Origin: Brachionus manjavacas | Lineage: Eukaryota; Rotifera; Eurotatoria; Ploima; Brachionidae | Length of the DNA stretch: 64,000 nt | Assembly (NCBI GenBank): GCA_019054805.1 | Contig: JAHQIY010000006.1 | Span: 3,348,001-3,412,000, forward strand | Reading direction: 5' to 3' | Part shown: positions 26,501 through 37,650 of the stretch, in pieces | Numbering within the stretch: the stretch's first letter is position 1 | Layout of the letters: each line of letters begins with the position of its first letter | Program-made: the position numbers and the translations under genes | The notes under the pieces: model-generated | The model's input: only the letters and a program-made list of their open reading frames with translations | What the model was told of the DNA's origin: nothing | The model's database searches: none

Positions 26501-29500
26501 AGTAGAAACTTTAAATGCGCCTCAAACCGAACATGAAGGGCCTAGCTCAGAAAAAGTAGACTATTTTGATGAAGATGCAAAAAATGAGGCACAAATTGAA
26601 CCTAAAATTGAGATTGAATTAATAAATTTAAAACCTAATTCACAAGTAAATCAAGCTCTTAATGCTCCAAAGCTAAACGAAGTTAGTCTCAGTCACATTG
26701 ATGACGCGGACAGTCTTGACGGCAGTGAACCATTAATCGAAGAGCCATTTATTTCCCAATATAACATTAGCTTAACAAAAGCACGCACCAACGATAGAAT
26801 AATTTTTCTAAATGCTCCAAAGAATCAAGTTTTAACTTTTGATAATGATGAAAAGGCGGATAGTTTTCACACTCAAACAAATACTGGCCAAAGCTCTGTG
26901 ATCAGAATACAAAGTGAGGCCAATTTGAATGCATCTCGAGACATTATAAGACCTTTAGCTGCTCCTAAAATCGGTCAAATTGACCAAAATGTGGAAAATG
27001 TAGAAAACTTCGACATTGAAATTTTAAATGAGTCCCGATTGGAAATAAATGATTCAGAGTCTGGATTAGACAATGCTTGTGGAAAATCTGTTATTATTTT
27101 GGGTGCTGGTGTGTGCCGAAATCTAAGCCACACTTTTATTGAAAAAGCAGATAGCTTTGAATCCAGGAAAGAAATGGAAAACATAATAATCAGGAATGAG
27201 GCCAATTATCAGAATTATGCGAATGTCCAAGAGCCAGTCAGGGTTCTGATGTGCGAAATGGAAAGTTCTATTCCATTCACCTTTAACGAGGATGCCAATG
27301 GATTCCAAAATGAAAAGCTGGAATCAGCAGAGTTTAAACATGAATCAAATATAGTGAATAACAAACCGGATAAGAAATTTCTATTGTGGTTAAATTATCC
27401 AAAGCTGGTACAAAATGAGGAAGAAGAAGCTAAGCGCATTGATGAAACCTTTGATTATTTGTATGAAAGAGTTGTGGCCGACATAAAATCAAACGAGTCT
27501 TGCTCGTCGGAAAAAGACTCGAACATGGTCCATATTGAAAAAGTTCTTAGTTTGTTCATTTCAAACCAAGAACATGTGGAATACAATGAGGAAATATTAA
27601 GGTTTATGCCGAATCATAGACCTGAAGTTCAACGCTTAATATTGAACCAAACAAAGCCAGTTGAATTTGAGAAGGCTAGAAGGGAAACCTTGGAACATCA
27701 AGTAGAGCCAAAAGACTTGTCTTTGGAAGAAGATTCAATTGAAGAAATGATAAAGCAAAAGAATGGCTCAGATGTTAGCTCGGAAGAGACCAGGCCTAGC
27801 TCACGTGTAATCTTTAACAAGTCGGATTTGTCACATTTTTTCAATCAAGACCAAAACTTAAGCCAGTTCTCGAACTTTATTCAGCCAAGTCAAATAAATA
27901 AAATAACTAATCAGATTATCTTGAATGCAGCCAAGAGCACCAATTTGGAGCAAAAACTCGAAGAGACTTGGCAGTTAAATTCAGACACAAAATATGAGCA
28001 CACTAGTGAAAATGACTTGGCAACAATTCCAATTCTTAAGTCTTCCAATTGGAATGAATTAATGACTAGTTCTCAAAATGATGAAAACACACTGAGTATT
28101 CACACAGACGAGGGTTCCTTTTTTGAAAACTATGAAACTGTGGAAACAATTGAGAACAAAGTTCACTCGACACTGATAGACGAAAATTTTGATCTTTCGG
28201 ATGATGTGTCGATTAACATTAGGCAAAAATTGGACAGTGAAAATGACACAGACTCGACTTCTTTGTCAGAAAGCAGTGGCCGAATGCACCTGATTGAATG
28301 TGTTGAAGTATTGACTGGGCCAGGCGTGCAAGACTCGCTGCAAATTAAAAAAGTCGATTTTAACAGATTAAGAGTCAAAGAAAAGTCTAAATTTCAAACC
28401 GATGATCCCAAATCTCGCTTCAAAGTCAATTTAAAGAAAGAGGAAATTGTTGACCTGAGCCATCAAGACAATTTAAATGTCAGCACCAAGCAGGAATTCG
28501 CCAAGAAATTTGTCGAGCAAATAATCAATTTAAATGCTTCCAGATTGAGTCCGCATTTGGCTTTGACCGATCAGACCGAGCGTCTAAATCGGGACATTAA
28601 CTGCATTGCTTCTAAAAATACTAATGAAATTCTAAACACTTTATCTAGCATTAAATGCGATTTGAGCAAGCATTTTGCAGATTCGCTAATTTCCGAGTAC
28701 GGACCAGAGAGTAACCTAATGGGTGAACAATGCCTGAATTTGAATTTAATGGAAGATTTTTCAGACAAAGAAGATTTGTTCGAAAATTTTTCTAATCGTT
28801 TGCACTCGTCGTCCAATTTCGGCGAAGCTCTTCGAAACGATTATACAAAAGAGAGTAAAGTAAGATACTGGATCTAACAACTAACTAAATTTTGGCTTTT
28901 TTTTAAGATAGGGCTACTCTTCAAATAAATATTTTTAAACTAATTTTAAAATAATTATTAATTATTTTATTTTGTCTTTAAGGTACTTTTTTTATTAACC
29001 AGGAAAAGGACACGTAAAACTTAACACATTCTAAATTAATTATTATTTGGTGAATGTTAATGGTCCCATTTTTATTTATGTTCACACAATCAAAGCTATT
29101 TATAATTTTTTTAAGATCAATATTTTTTTTATTTTAAATTGCTTTTCTCTAGCTTTACAGCTAAGAGTTGAATAGTTCTACACGAATCCCGAATTTTTTC
29201 ATCTATCCCCTTTCTAAATTAGAAAAGAAAATTTTTTTTTAACTTAAAGGATTATTGTATTAGATTATTCTTTTTTTTTTTAAATTTTTTGCACAATTAA
29301 CATTAACTAAAGATTTATTTGGACTTGTCAAGGTAAATTTGAATCATTATTTTCATCAAGGGTTTAGATTAATTCGGGGTCGTGTCGGAATTTCGAAGTT
29401 AATTATTCAATTAAAGATTACTTTAGTCATTGTGAATTTTAAAAACAAAACAAAAATGAAAAAATCATATTGATATTCAAAAAGCCTAAAATTTTCTCCA

Positions 29501-32500
29501 ATACATTCAATGTATCACCTTAATCCAACATTCTGTAAAAACGGCAAAAATATGTCCTTGGGGCTATTCATTTTGTGATCCTTTGGTCATTATTAATTAC
29601 CTGAATTATTTTAGAAGTTAAATTTTTTGACCATAAAATTTATCTTACAAATTTTTCTTGGTAATGATTTTGATCAAAAAATGCTCATATTAAAATGTAC
29701 CACTGAAGCTAAAAATTTATTTAATTTATCAGTCTAAAATGATAAAAGTCTATTTGAATAAAATGAATGGTATTAAATTATTAAATTTAAATGAAATTTA
29801 TTTTTGTGTAGAAATTAAACAAAAATTTTTATTTTTTTTAATGAGCCAAATTTTGATCAAATTTTAGTATGAGTAAAAATCTGTGTTTGTTCTCATAATT
29901 AACAAATTCGTTTACAGGGATAATATGATCAACTTGTCACAAAATTGACCACCCCCCAAAAGTTTTAAAAAATTCACATCAAAATATATAAAATTGTATA
30001 AATATTAAATTTCATAGTATTGACAGATGCTGGATTTATCTGATATATTGAATGTGTGAGCTGACAAAATTTACAGAATTAATTTTGTCCTCTTATAATA
30101 AAATTGTTAACTATTTTTATTGTTGTTCTGTTTATTTTTTAAAAAATTCATGATGCCTTTTTTAAGCTGGCAAGAAAAAAAAGCTTGATAAAAAATCAAA
30201 ATTGTTATCATCATAGTTTGATTCGAAGCATTTGCTTCAAAATTTTATGTTCTCAAAGCTTAAAAGCTACTCTTATTCCAATTAAAATGTGACTTGAAAT
30301 TTTGATACGATTTACAATGCCTTAGGTCTTCTTGAATCATGAATATGATAAATTTCAAACTATATAAATATTAAAAAATAATGTGCCTTAATGTAAAATT
30401 GTCCAGCATGACGCTCACCTTTAAGCCACTGTTTGAATAATTATCAAAAAAAAAACTAAATTTTAGTGAATGAAGCATGTATGTGACACTCTACTTGTGG
30501 TCGCAACTGATAAGAACATAGGTTGAGTATTGTTTCATGGGATATTTGATGCATTATAAAAAAAAACAAAAAAAAACTAGATTTAAATTAATAATAGCTA
30601 ATTGAAGAAGTATTTTTTTAATTAGTTATTTGCGCTAAGTTTTTTTTCTCAGTGTAGCCAGCCTGGTTCGAACTCAAATGAATTTATCTACTTGAAAATA
30701 GGTCAAGTAAATTGATGATATTCAGCGGATTCGGCAAAGTTACCTTTAAAAAAAACTAATTTGATAAAAATGATTCTAAAAAATTAAATTATTTTTTTTC
30801 TTAATCCAAGTTAAACTTAAAGACATTTGAAAAAATAGATATCTAAAGCTTGTTTATTTGGTTTCTAAGTCGATTGAACCATTTTTCTTCTGTTTAATTA
30901 ATTTATACGGAAGTGGTAGAAATTCTAATAGTCCTAAGTGTGTATGTCAAGTTTAACAAGATAAAAAATAACTCTTTTTGTTGTTTATTAAATATCAAAC
31001 CAACTAGAATAATAAGGTTAAGGAGTAATTAAACCAATGTCGATTTGTATATCTATGGCAAGTGATACGACCATGCTAAGATCAAAAATTTAATTTAAAG
31101 ATAGTAATTAAAAAATGCTTAAATTAAAGTTTTGTTTAGTGGTGCAGTATTAATGTTTGACTGAGCCCTATTGATGGCAAATACTAGGTTAATTCAACAC
31201 AGACTCGTCTCATTTGATTGGGACTTTAGTCAAAAGTGGTTCGGCCAATTTATAAAACTAAATAAGCATTTAGAGTCAAAGAAATAGTGCCTGGAAAATA
31301 AATAATATTTACCATCTCTTAAAAAAACATTCTCATCAATTTGTATTCACAATGTTTACTGATTCAGTACTCTTAGAAAATAAAGGTTAAAATAATTTAT
31401 CGTCCAATTTAAAATTAAAACTCAGCCATTTAGTTAAATAGAGCCAATTAGTAGTGGGCTTGAATGCCTAATATTGATAATTACTTTAAATATAACTAGT
31501 GTACACCTTGAACAAAAATTTCTTATTTAGACTTTAAATGTTTGCTTAGAGTTTGAACAATGAATCGGTGCAAAAAATTTAAGCATAGGCTCATAATCAA
31601 ACAGGTAGGTCCACCAAGTTTTACCGAATAGTTTGAAATTTATCATTTGACAAAATCCATTTAATCTATCTTATTTTATATTTATTTTTTTGTATACTTC
31701 CTAAATAAAAAATGTTCAAAAAGGATAACCAAATGGTGGAAATCCTTGCCCAAATAGTCAAGCAGCGCACTTTGTCCAGCTACACGTCCGATTCAGATGA
31801 CAGTTTGGAAAATTTGAAAAAAAACATAACCATGGACTCGATGCAAAGCTTTTTGGACAATGTGGCCAACACGGCCAAGCAAACAATTAATTCCAAAGGT
31901 GACGATTCAACTGATGATGAGACTAGTATCCAAGAGATGCTCGTTTTCAATCAAAATTTTTTAAGTAAACATAATTTTTCAAAATATCAACAACAACAAA
32001 AAAACACTCTTGCTAAACATTTATTTAGATCAAGATGAGAAAAAAGTAATTAAACCGGACAAGTACAAGATTAGCACAATTAGCGCTAGTCTGTCCGAAC
32101 CGGTTAATTTTGAGGGCGAGAAAATTGAAATGGTCAATGGCGCGTCAATAGCGCGGCTTGTAGAGCCCAGCAGTGATATCAAAGACTTTGAAGAGGCTGT
32201 AGAAATTGTAGACTCGGTAATGATTGACCACACTAGTGAAGACGACAAGTCAACCACCAGTGAAGAAGTCACATTTGAGCGCTGGACAGAAGAGACCAAA
32301 CTAATCAAAACCCAAATTTTCAAAGACGGAAATTTGGTTGAGGAAATAGTCAAGCAATCGACCCCTGAACTGGTCGGAAATATACTCAAAGAAAAGATTA
32401 TAGAGCGTCACGAACATGTCAAGCACATATCGCAGGACGTGCTCAAGCGAGTCCGCATCAAGTCCCCGGGGCAGTCGAGGCGACAAAGCCTCGACATCCA

Positions 32501-35500
32501 AGAAATCCTCAACGAAGACTTGAATGGCTCAAACATATTCATTGTGGAGCCTACAATCACATGCATACGTCCAGCTTCTGCCAAAGACAACACCTACTAC
32601 ATTCAGCATCAACAAGTGATCACACCAAACCAATCATCAGGTACTTGTAAATGCTTTAAAAACGCTCTAAATGCACCACTACGCACTTCTACGCTTGATT
32701 TTGCCTTTGAAAAATCTGACTTCACTTTTTTTAGCACTAAATTACCTTGCTCTAGTCACGCTTTAACTAATACTCTTGGTCCTCAAATTAACATTGAAAA
32801 TTTAAAAGACGAGTCTAGTTTAAATAAAGTCGAGCAGTCACAAAATCCTGGTGGCGCCGATGCCACAAGTAACATAAAAACCTATTACGGCCATCTAAAG
32901 GCCGCCAACATTGACGGATCAAGCGACCAGATTCTAATTGTACAAAACGACTCACAGCTCAAGCCAAGCACCCCGAACCCGATGAAAAACGAGCAGAAAA
33001 AAGACCAAATGATCAAGAATCAATACGAAAAGATAATCAATGTTGACAAAGAAGACCTGAGCAATGACCTGAGCATTCGAAACAAAAGCGACAGCATTGT
33101 GTCCATAACCACAGACAGCTACGGAAGTATGCAGCGCTTCGAGCGTCCTTCCAAGTCCGAACTGCTCAAGATACAACAAGAAAAGCAGAGTGGAATATTT
33201 TTCTACGAAGACCAGACATCCACTTTGGACTCGGACAAAAACATATGCGACAAAACAATTGATGAGTCCACTTTCAAGGAAGCTAACTTGTCCAAAAAAG
33301 ACGACATGACCGATCTGAGCGAGGACGACAACAACATTTTCAACCCTGAGCCATCCAAGTCAGCATGCTCGCCTGATTGGCAAAAAAATCGCAAAAATTT
33401 GCCACTGAGGCGCGAATCGTTCGAATTGGCGCAAAAAGACCCGGCCAGTCGTCTCAGCGTAGCCCGGTCGACCACTTCTTCGTCGTCGTCGTCGATCAGC
33501 GCCAACCAAATAATCATAAGGCCAGGCGATTCGCCAGCGCCCAATTCCAACAAAAGACTCTTGTCCGAAATTCGACCTGAGACTACCGATGACCTAAACG
33601 AAAAATCCGACGACGCCAAAGCAACCGAAGAGTCAGACTCGGAAATACTCAAGCGGAATTATGAGATTTTGCGCAAAAAAACAAGCGAACGCGGCCTCAA
33701 GACCGACTCGGACCATTTGGATCAGGCGTCGTTTGTGTCATCGCATTCGATCAAGTCCGAGCCAGTTCGACCTAGTGTTAAGCCGACTAAAATAAAAATA
33801 GTCAAGAGACAAAAGGTTGCGCCGTCAAAAGACGCCAAATTTCGGTCAGTGTCGCCCGGATTGATGCGCGGACCGGACATGATCGAAACTGTCCAAACGA
33901 CCACTTCAATGTCCTTCATTATGAACAAAAGCATTAATTTGGTGACAGAGGAAAAAGTGGAAAAAAAGACCGACGCGCGCCAGCACCAGCACTCAATATC
34001 AATACCAATACAAGTGCAGACTAGGTCAAGGTCGGAGCCGAAAATAAAGCCTTCTAACGAGCCCAAAGAAATAAAAGTTATGTACAGAGACGAAAAAACG
34101 CCTCGGGTCACATTTCATAAGTATGACAGCAATGAGATAATCGCCGTGGTCAATGTGCCAGAGGCCATGGAGACCAAAACTGTGCAGTCAGTGCTTGATA
34201 GCTGTGATTTCAAGCCCGGGTCGAAAAGCGCGCCCAATTTGACCGAGTCGCACAATTTGCGCTCCAAATTGGACTCGTGGAAAAAGTGGCCCGAGTACAC
34301 AGTAGACCAAGATACAGACACTAGTGCTCTGTGCAACGAGCACAGCCACTGCTGGATCAGGGAAACACCGGACTCGCGCGTCATTTTCAGGAACACTCAT
34401 CATCTAAAAGACAAAGACCCCGAGTTCGAGATTGAAATAGAAAAAGTGTTGCCAGTGCACGACCGCACCACTCAACCAAACGCTGGTCGATACAGCACTC
34501 ACAGCATTCTGAACACAAACGTGACCCATACTGAGGAAACAGTGGCCACTCGCATGTCCTCCGGATACTTTAGTGGCGACGAGTTCAGATCACAAATGGC
34601 CAGCTATTCGACAAGCAATTTTACCGAATCGCCGCGTGTTTCTGCCACCCAGTTCAATGTGAACAAATTTCTAAACAACTCATCCAGATCAAGATCAAAG
34701 ACAACCACTGCACTGGACGAGTTCAGCAAATTTTACCACAACATTGGCCTTGATGACGCCCTGTCCGACAGTCATCAACCAAGCATCAAAAAGCTAATCG
34801 ATTCGGAAAATTATTCCGATTATTATTACAGAAAATCGACATGTTCCAGACAACCAAATTGTACTGACCACTTGAAAAATGCCAAGTCTTACTCGAACCG
34901 AGACGATGCCTCTGTGCTAAACATGCAACGAAAACGCTCCAGCTCAATGTCCAATTTGAGCAATGAAGCAGCCAATTTGCTAATTTTGCCAAGTCCGACT
35001 AGTGCCGACTATTTGAGAAACAAGACCAGAGAATCGGCTCTGGTGAATGTGGCTATGAAGCCGGCAAAGACCATCAATGATATTGAGACAAGTCAGATTT
35101 TGTACGACGATATGGCCTATCGTCAATTGAGAAAAGACACCGATGCATTCAAATTGTCCCAGATAAAATCCAATAGACAAAATCTGGCCAACAACTTGAC
35201 CAATATTACCTCGTTGCCTATTTCTTATGCACCCGGCCGAAATTCGACCGGAGACTACTACCAGAGTTCGAATGCAGCTAGGACAATTAGAATGCTAAAG
35301 CAGAAGGACGCTTCGAATAAAACCCTAAGACAGAATAGTAAAAGTGCGGTCGATATGGCACATAGGTAAGAAGGAGACACTTTTTTGAATAAGGTGGCAC
35401 ATGTTTGTGTGTGAACATATTAATCATAATGCTCGTCAAACCCCCCGGTTCTATATTTTTCCATGATTTCATGGAATTTATAGAGTTTTGATTGCGGTTT

Positions 35501-35659
35501 GCACTACCTAAACCAGACTAATTAAAAATAAATTTTAATTTAATTTTTTTTTGTTGTTTATATAGATACTTCAGTAACGAAAGCAATCCGGAAATAAATG
35601 ATTACTATGATTGTTTAAATCATGTGAAAGTAATGAATAGAAATTTTGGAAACTATTAA
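11196..35659 (+). CDS. Giant disordered repeat protein, split over eight small and huge exons
   Basis: Reconstructed exons: 11196-11427, 11486-11514 (29 bases), 17124-22584, 23435-28859, about 31724-31964, 32029-35365, 35566-35659. Phases match at every junction (1, 0, 1, 0, 1, 2), and the large exons have no internal stops apart from one single-base frameshift at 25404-25408. The product would be about 4,900 aa. If the gene instead stops after a six-codon exon at 28908-28928, it would be about 3,720 aa, and 31712-35659 would be a second gene. A single gene is favoured because a repeat of the 49-aa family recurs at about 32660. No TM segment or catalytic domain is visible. The protein is charged, Ser/Glu/Asn-rich and modular, which suits a cytoskeletal or scaffold role (inference). 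The family is not recognised. Confidence 0.65.
11515..17123 (+). other. Large first intron of the giant gene, no gene seen
   Basis: About 5.6 kb with AT-rich low-complexity content. A short imperfect GTCAGA repeat lies at 11845-11877. Frames at 15800-16111 and 16175-16366 are hydrophobic, AT-driven translations without support. The length is exceptional beside neighbouring introns of 45-65 bp, so it may hold enhancers, an alternative promoter or undetected micro-exons. Confidence 0.4.
11845..11877. repeat. short GTCAGA minisatellite
   Basis: About five degenerate copies of a 6-7 bp unit (GTCAGA / GTCAAGA) inside the large intron. Simple repeat; no function inferred. Confidence 0.6.
17124..22584 (+). 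CDS. Giant gene exon 3: carries a novel 'DIxDIYMPxxL' repeat
   Basis: A 5.46-kb exon with no stop. Acceptor TTTTTGTGTAG at 17123; donor GTAAGA at 22585. It opens with a Ser/Thr-rich tract. Between about 17880 and 19910 a module of about 60 aa recurs four clear times and once in degraded form. Each has a basic RSxSVxxLYxxR start and a core such as FTTEDIDDIYMPKQLDMFER, then a Lys/Arg-rich helix. Cores lie near 17988, 18513, 19083 and 19818; the weak copy is near 19570. Acidic Ser/Asp tracts separate them. From about 20000 on, the sequence becomes Glu/Asn/Val-rich with loosely repeated 'LN-x-P' elements. GC content is clearly higher over 17.4-20.0 kb than in the later part, which suggests the repeat region is the older or more constrained part. 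Confidence 0.8.
22585..23434 (+). other. 850-bp intron of the giant gene
   Basis: Bounded by a GTAAGA donor (phase 1) and a GCTTTTAG acceptor that restore a single reading frame (G|CT, Ala). Very AT-rich; no coding or RNA signal seen inside. Confidence 0.65.
23435..28859 (+). CDS. Giant gene exon 4: 49-aa LNAPK/EEADSF repeats
   Basis: A 5.4-kb exon open from the acceptor at 23434 to a GTAAGA donor at 28860, except that one A is missing in a homopolymer at 25404-25408. This creates a TAG stop at 25423-25425, and the continuing frame is shifted by one base. From about 24700 to 27300 the translation is a string of degenerate units of about 45-50 residues, consensus xxLNAPKxExxxxxxFEEADSFxxE. 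Examples are VELLNAPKIEQKSFDN and IFLNAPKTEQERLSDFEEAE. Six nearly identical 147-bp copies of the same unit sit in the middle. The rest is acidic, Glu/Ser/Asn-rich, with Ser clusters near the 3' end. An alternative short end uses a 48-bp intron and six codons to a TAA at 28928, with an AATAAA just there. Confidence 0.75.
25017..25887 (+). repeat. Six-copy 147-bp in-frame tandem repeat (49 aa unit)
   Basis: The anchor GAGCCAGGTTTTGAACAAAC recurs with its 'agcc' at 25061, 25208, 25355, 25501, 25648 and 25795. Spacing is therefore 147, 147, 146, 147 and 147 bases. Copies differ by only a few substitutions (for example CTGG/TTGG and GAGC/GATC), so the array is recent or homogenised. The one 146-base step is due to five instead of six A's at 25404-25408. 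At the protein level the unit (YLNSAEIKNYEPGFEQTENF and so on) is one version of the degenerate repeat that fills the rest of the exon. Confidence 0.95.
28860..31711 (+). other. Large intron or intergenic gap in the giant locus
   Basis: About 2.85 kb, AT-rich, with no convincing coding frame. Just inside the 5' edge, an acceptor at 28907 would give a terminal exon of six codons (stop at 28926-28928). If that exon is used, this gap is intergenic and a second gene begins at the ATG at 31712. If not, it is a phase-0 intron ending at the AAAAAG acceptor at 31723. Confidence 0.45.
31712..35659 (+). CDS. 3' part of the giant gene, or a separate 1,227-aa Ser-rich protein
   Basis: Exons 31712 (ATG) or 31724 (acceptor) to 31964, 32029-35365 and 35566-35659. 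The first intron is 64 bp (phase 1) and the second 200 bp (phase 2). The last exon adds about 31 residues ending NRNFGNY before TAA. The protein is hydrophilic, Ser/Asp/Lys-rich, with poly-Ser (SSSSSS at about 33475), RRQS/RSRS-type phosphosites and short basic blocks; no enzyme domain is recognised. The segment at about 32660-32720 (NALNAPLRTSTLDFAFEKSD) resembles the LNAPK repeat of the upstream exon, the main reason to treat both as one gene. GC content and third-base use are higher than in the upstream repeat exon. An in-frame ATG at 31712 with no pyrimidine tract before it leaves the separate-gene option open. Confidence 0.65.
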
Positions 35660-36209
35660 CTCAATTTGAATGCTAATGTAATTGATGATTAAATCAGTGA
35701 AAAATAGAATAGAGATATTTTTTTAAGGCCCGAGTTTTCTTTTTTCAACTTTGTAAAATTGTTTCGTTACGTTTATTTTTTGCATATTTTTAGTTGATGC
35801 TTTAAGGAGAAATTGATTATATTAAATTAAGAAAAAAATTTATTTGTTTTTTGTTTTTGTCAATTATTATTATAATAAAATTATTTTTAAAGATTATTTT
35901 ATTTGATATCGGTTTATTTCGTTTTGATTAAGCTCTTTAAAATTCCTGACCCTAAATTTTCAAGATTTAACTAAATCAATATTTATCTAAACATGACAAT
36001 TTCTTGGAGAATTAAAAATTAAAAAATTGTTCAAATTAATTTGAAAATTAAGTAAAATATCAAAAAACTAATCGAAAAAATATTCCACGCTTTTAATAAT
36101 TTTTTTGAATAATTATAAAAAGTATATTTTTTTTGATTTTTAGAAATAGCAAGAACCAAATGCGAGAACATGTAAAAAACTACCTTCCAATATTTTAATT
36201 TTTTTCCAA
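35660..36209. other. 3' UTR and intergenic
   Basis: AT-rich sequence following the TAA at 35657-35659. AATAAA at 35874-35879 is the likely polyA signal, giving a 3' UTR of about 215 bases. Nothing else seen. Confidence 0.5.
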
Positions 36210-36305
36210 TTGAGTTCTGAAAGAGTGGAACAAAATACCAGAAGAAAAAATAAATGCTATTGTCTTAACAGTTTCAAGGCAAAGATTGATGGATGGTTGA
36301 CGAAG
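36210..36305 (+). mobile_element. Decayed 3' end of a non-LTR retrotransposon
   Basis: One frame reads VLKEWNKIPEEKINAI followed by a degraded tail. This is recognisably the same C-terminal motif as the well-preserved copy at 47324-47512 (VVNGWNKLPEDVINAKNLKS), and the two are also similar base by base. No tail or target-site duplication could be recognised, so this is an old fragment. Confidence 0.55.
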
Positions 36306-37650
36306 AGAATTGAAACGACTAAATTAAATTCTTGAAAGATCAAGAACTTCAAAAATTTCTTTGATTCTTCGGACTGATTAAATAGTGTTAATTTATTATT
36401 TTTCCCTTTTAAAAAAATTTATTTGAAAATAAAAAACATTTTTCTTATTATTTTAAAAATTTAAAATGGCTCAATTGGATCAACTTAACTTAACGATAAA
36501 TTTCGTATACAAAATGAAACTGCTTGCGAATTTTTACGATCCTTACAAATTAATGTGTATAAATAGTTTTTTTTTTTCTAGTTTTTAATGACATAAAAAG
36601 CAAATTTTCCGTAACTATTTTTTGGTTATTTTTTATCTAATTTCTTTTTTATGATTCTTTTAGCATCTAAAGAATTAATTTTTTTTACATTTTATTAATT
36701 TAATTTTAATTTTATTTTTAGATAAGAGGAAATTAAAAATTGTTTTCAATACCTTGTTTTTATATTCAAAAAGTAGAAAATTGCAACAGTTTTTTGAAAA
36801 ATCTTAGAGCATCGAAATTAAAGTATTTATTTTAAGATAAAGCTTAAATTATTTCATATTTCTATAAATATATCTATTTTTATTAATTTAAAACTCTTCT
36901 CATGCTTGTTAAATATCAAATTTTTTGGATCTTATTTAAAGATTTAAAATTTTTGAAATTTATGAAATATAATATTTTCTCTTAAAATTTTTCTAGCTTA
37001 CAATCTTTTATGTGAAATACTGAAATTTAATTTCAAAATTGTTCGTTCATTTTACTAATCATTCTATCTATATCTATTTAATATGTGTGTGGAATGAGAT
37101 CAGCTTTGGCTAACAAAATTCTTGTTTTAAAAGAGGATAAGAAGTCTTTTAAGTTAGATTGTTGTTGATGTGTTTTTCATTGAAAGTACTATCTTTTTAG
37201 CAAAATTAAGATTTGCTAATCAATCTTCAATTAAATATTTTCATAAGAATTAAGTAAAATCGTATATCTTCATTTATTATGAATAATTTTTGATATTTAG
37301 GTTAATAGAGTAATTTTAAACTAAAATGATATAGTTTATATAATGCAACTAAGCGCATATGTCAACAAAAAACAACTGTCATATTTTTAATTTTTAAAAA
37401 AAAGATAAAACTATTAAGTAATAAATGAATCATATGTTTCTGTCAGAAATTTTAAAATTAATTTTTGAGTTAGGATGAATAATTTTTTAATTTCAAAAAA
37501 GTTTTTGCGTTTAAATTAACAAATTTTTGCTTTTAACCATGATTGACTTGAATTAAAAATAAGATTTAAAAAAAAATTTTAAATTTATGTTTTTTTTTGT
37601 AATTGAATCGAAAAATTCAAAATAATATTTGATTAAAATTTGAGTAAAAA
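36306..37650. other. intergenic, nothing identified
   Basis: AT-rich sequence between the old LINE fragment and the coiled-coil gene; no open frame of note on either strand. Confidence 0.5.

Noticed and set aside
30655..30680. GGTTCGAACTC resembling a tRNA T-loop / B box
   Set aside because: No matching A box, acceptor stem or anticodon arm upstream.
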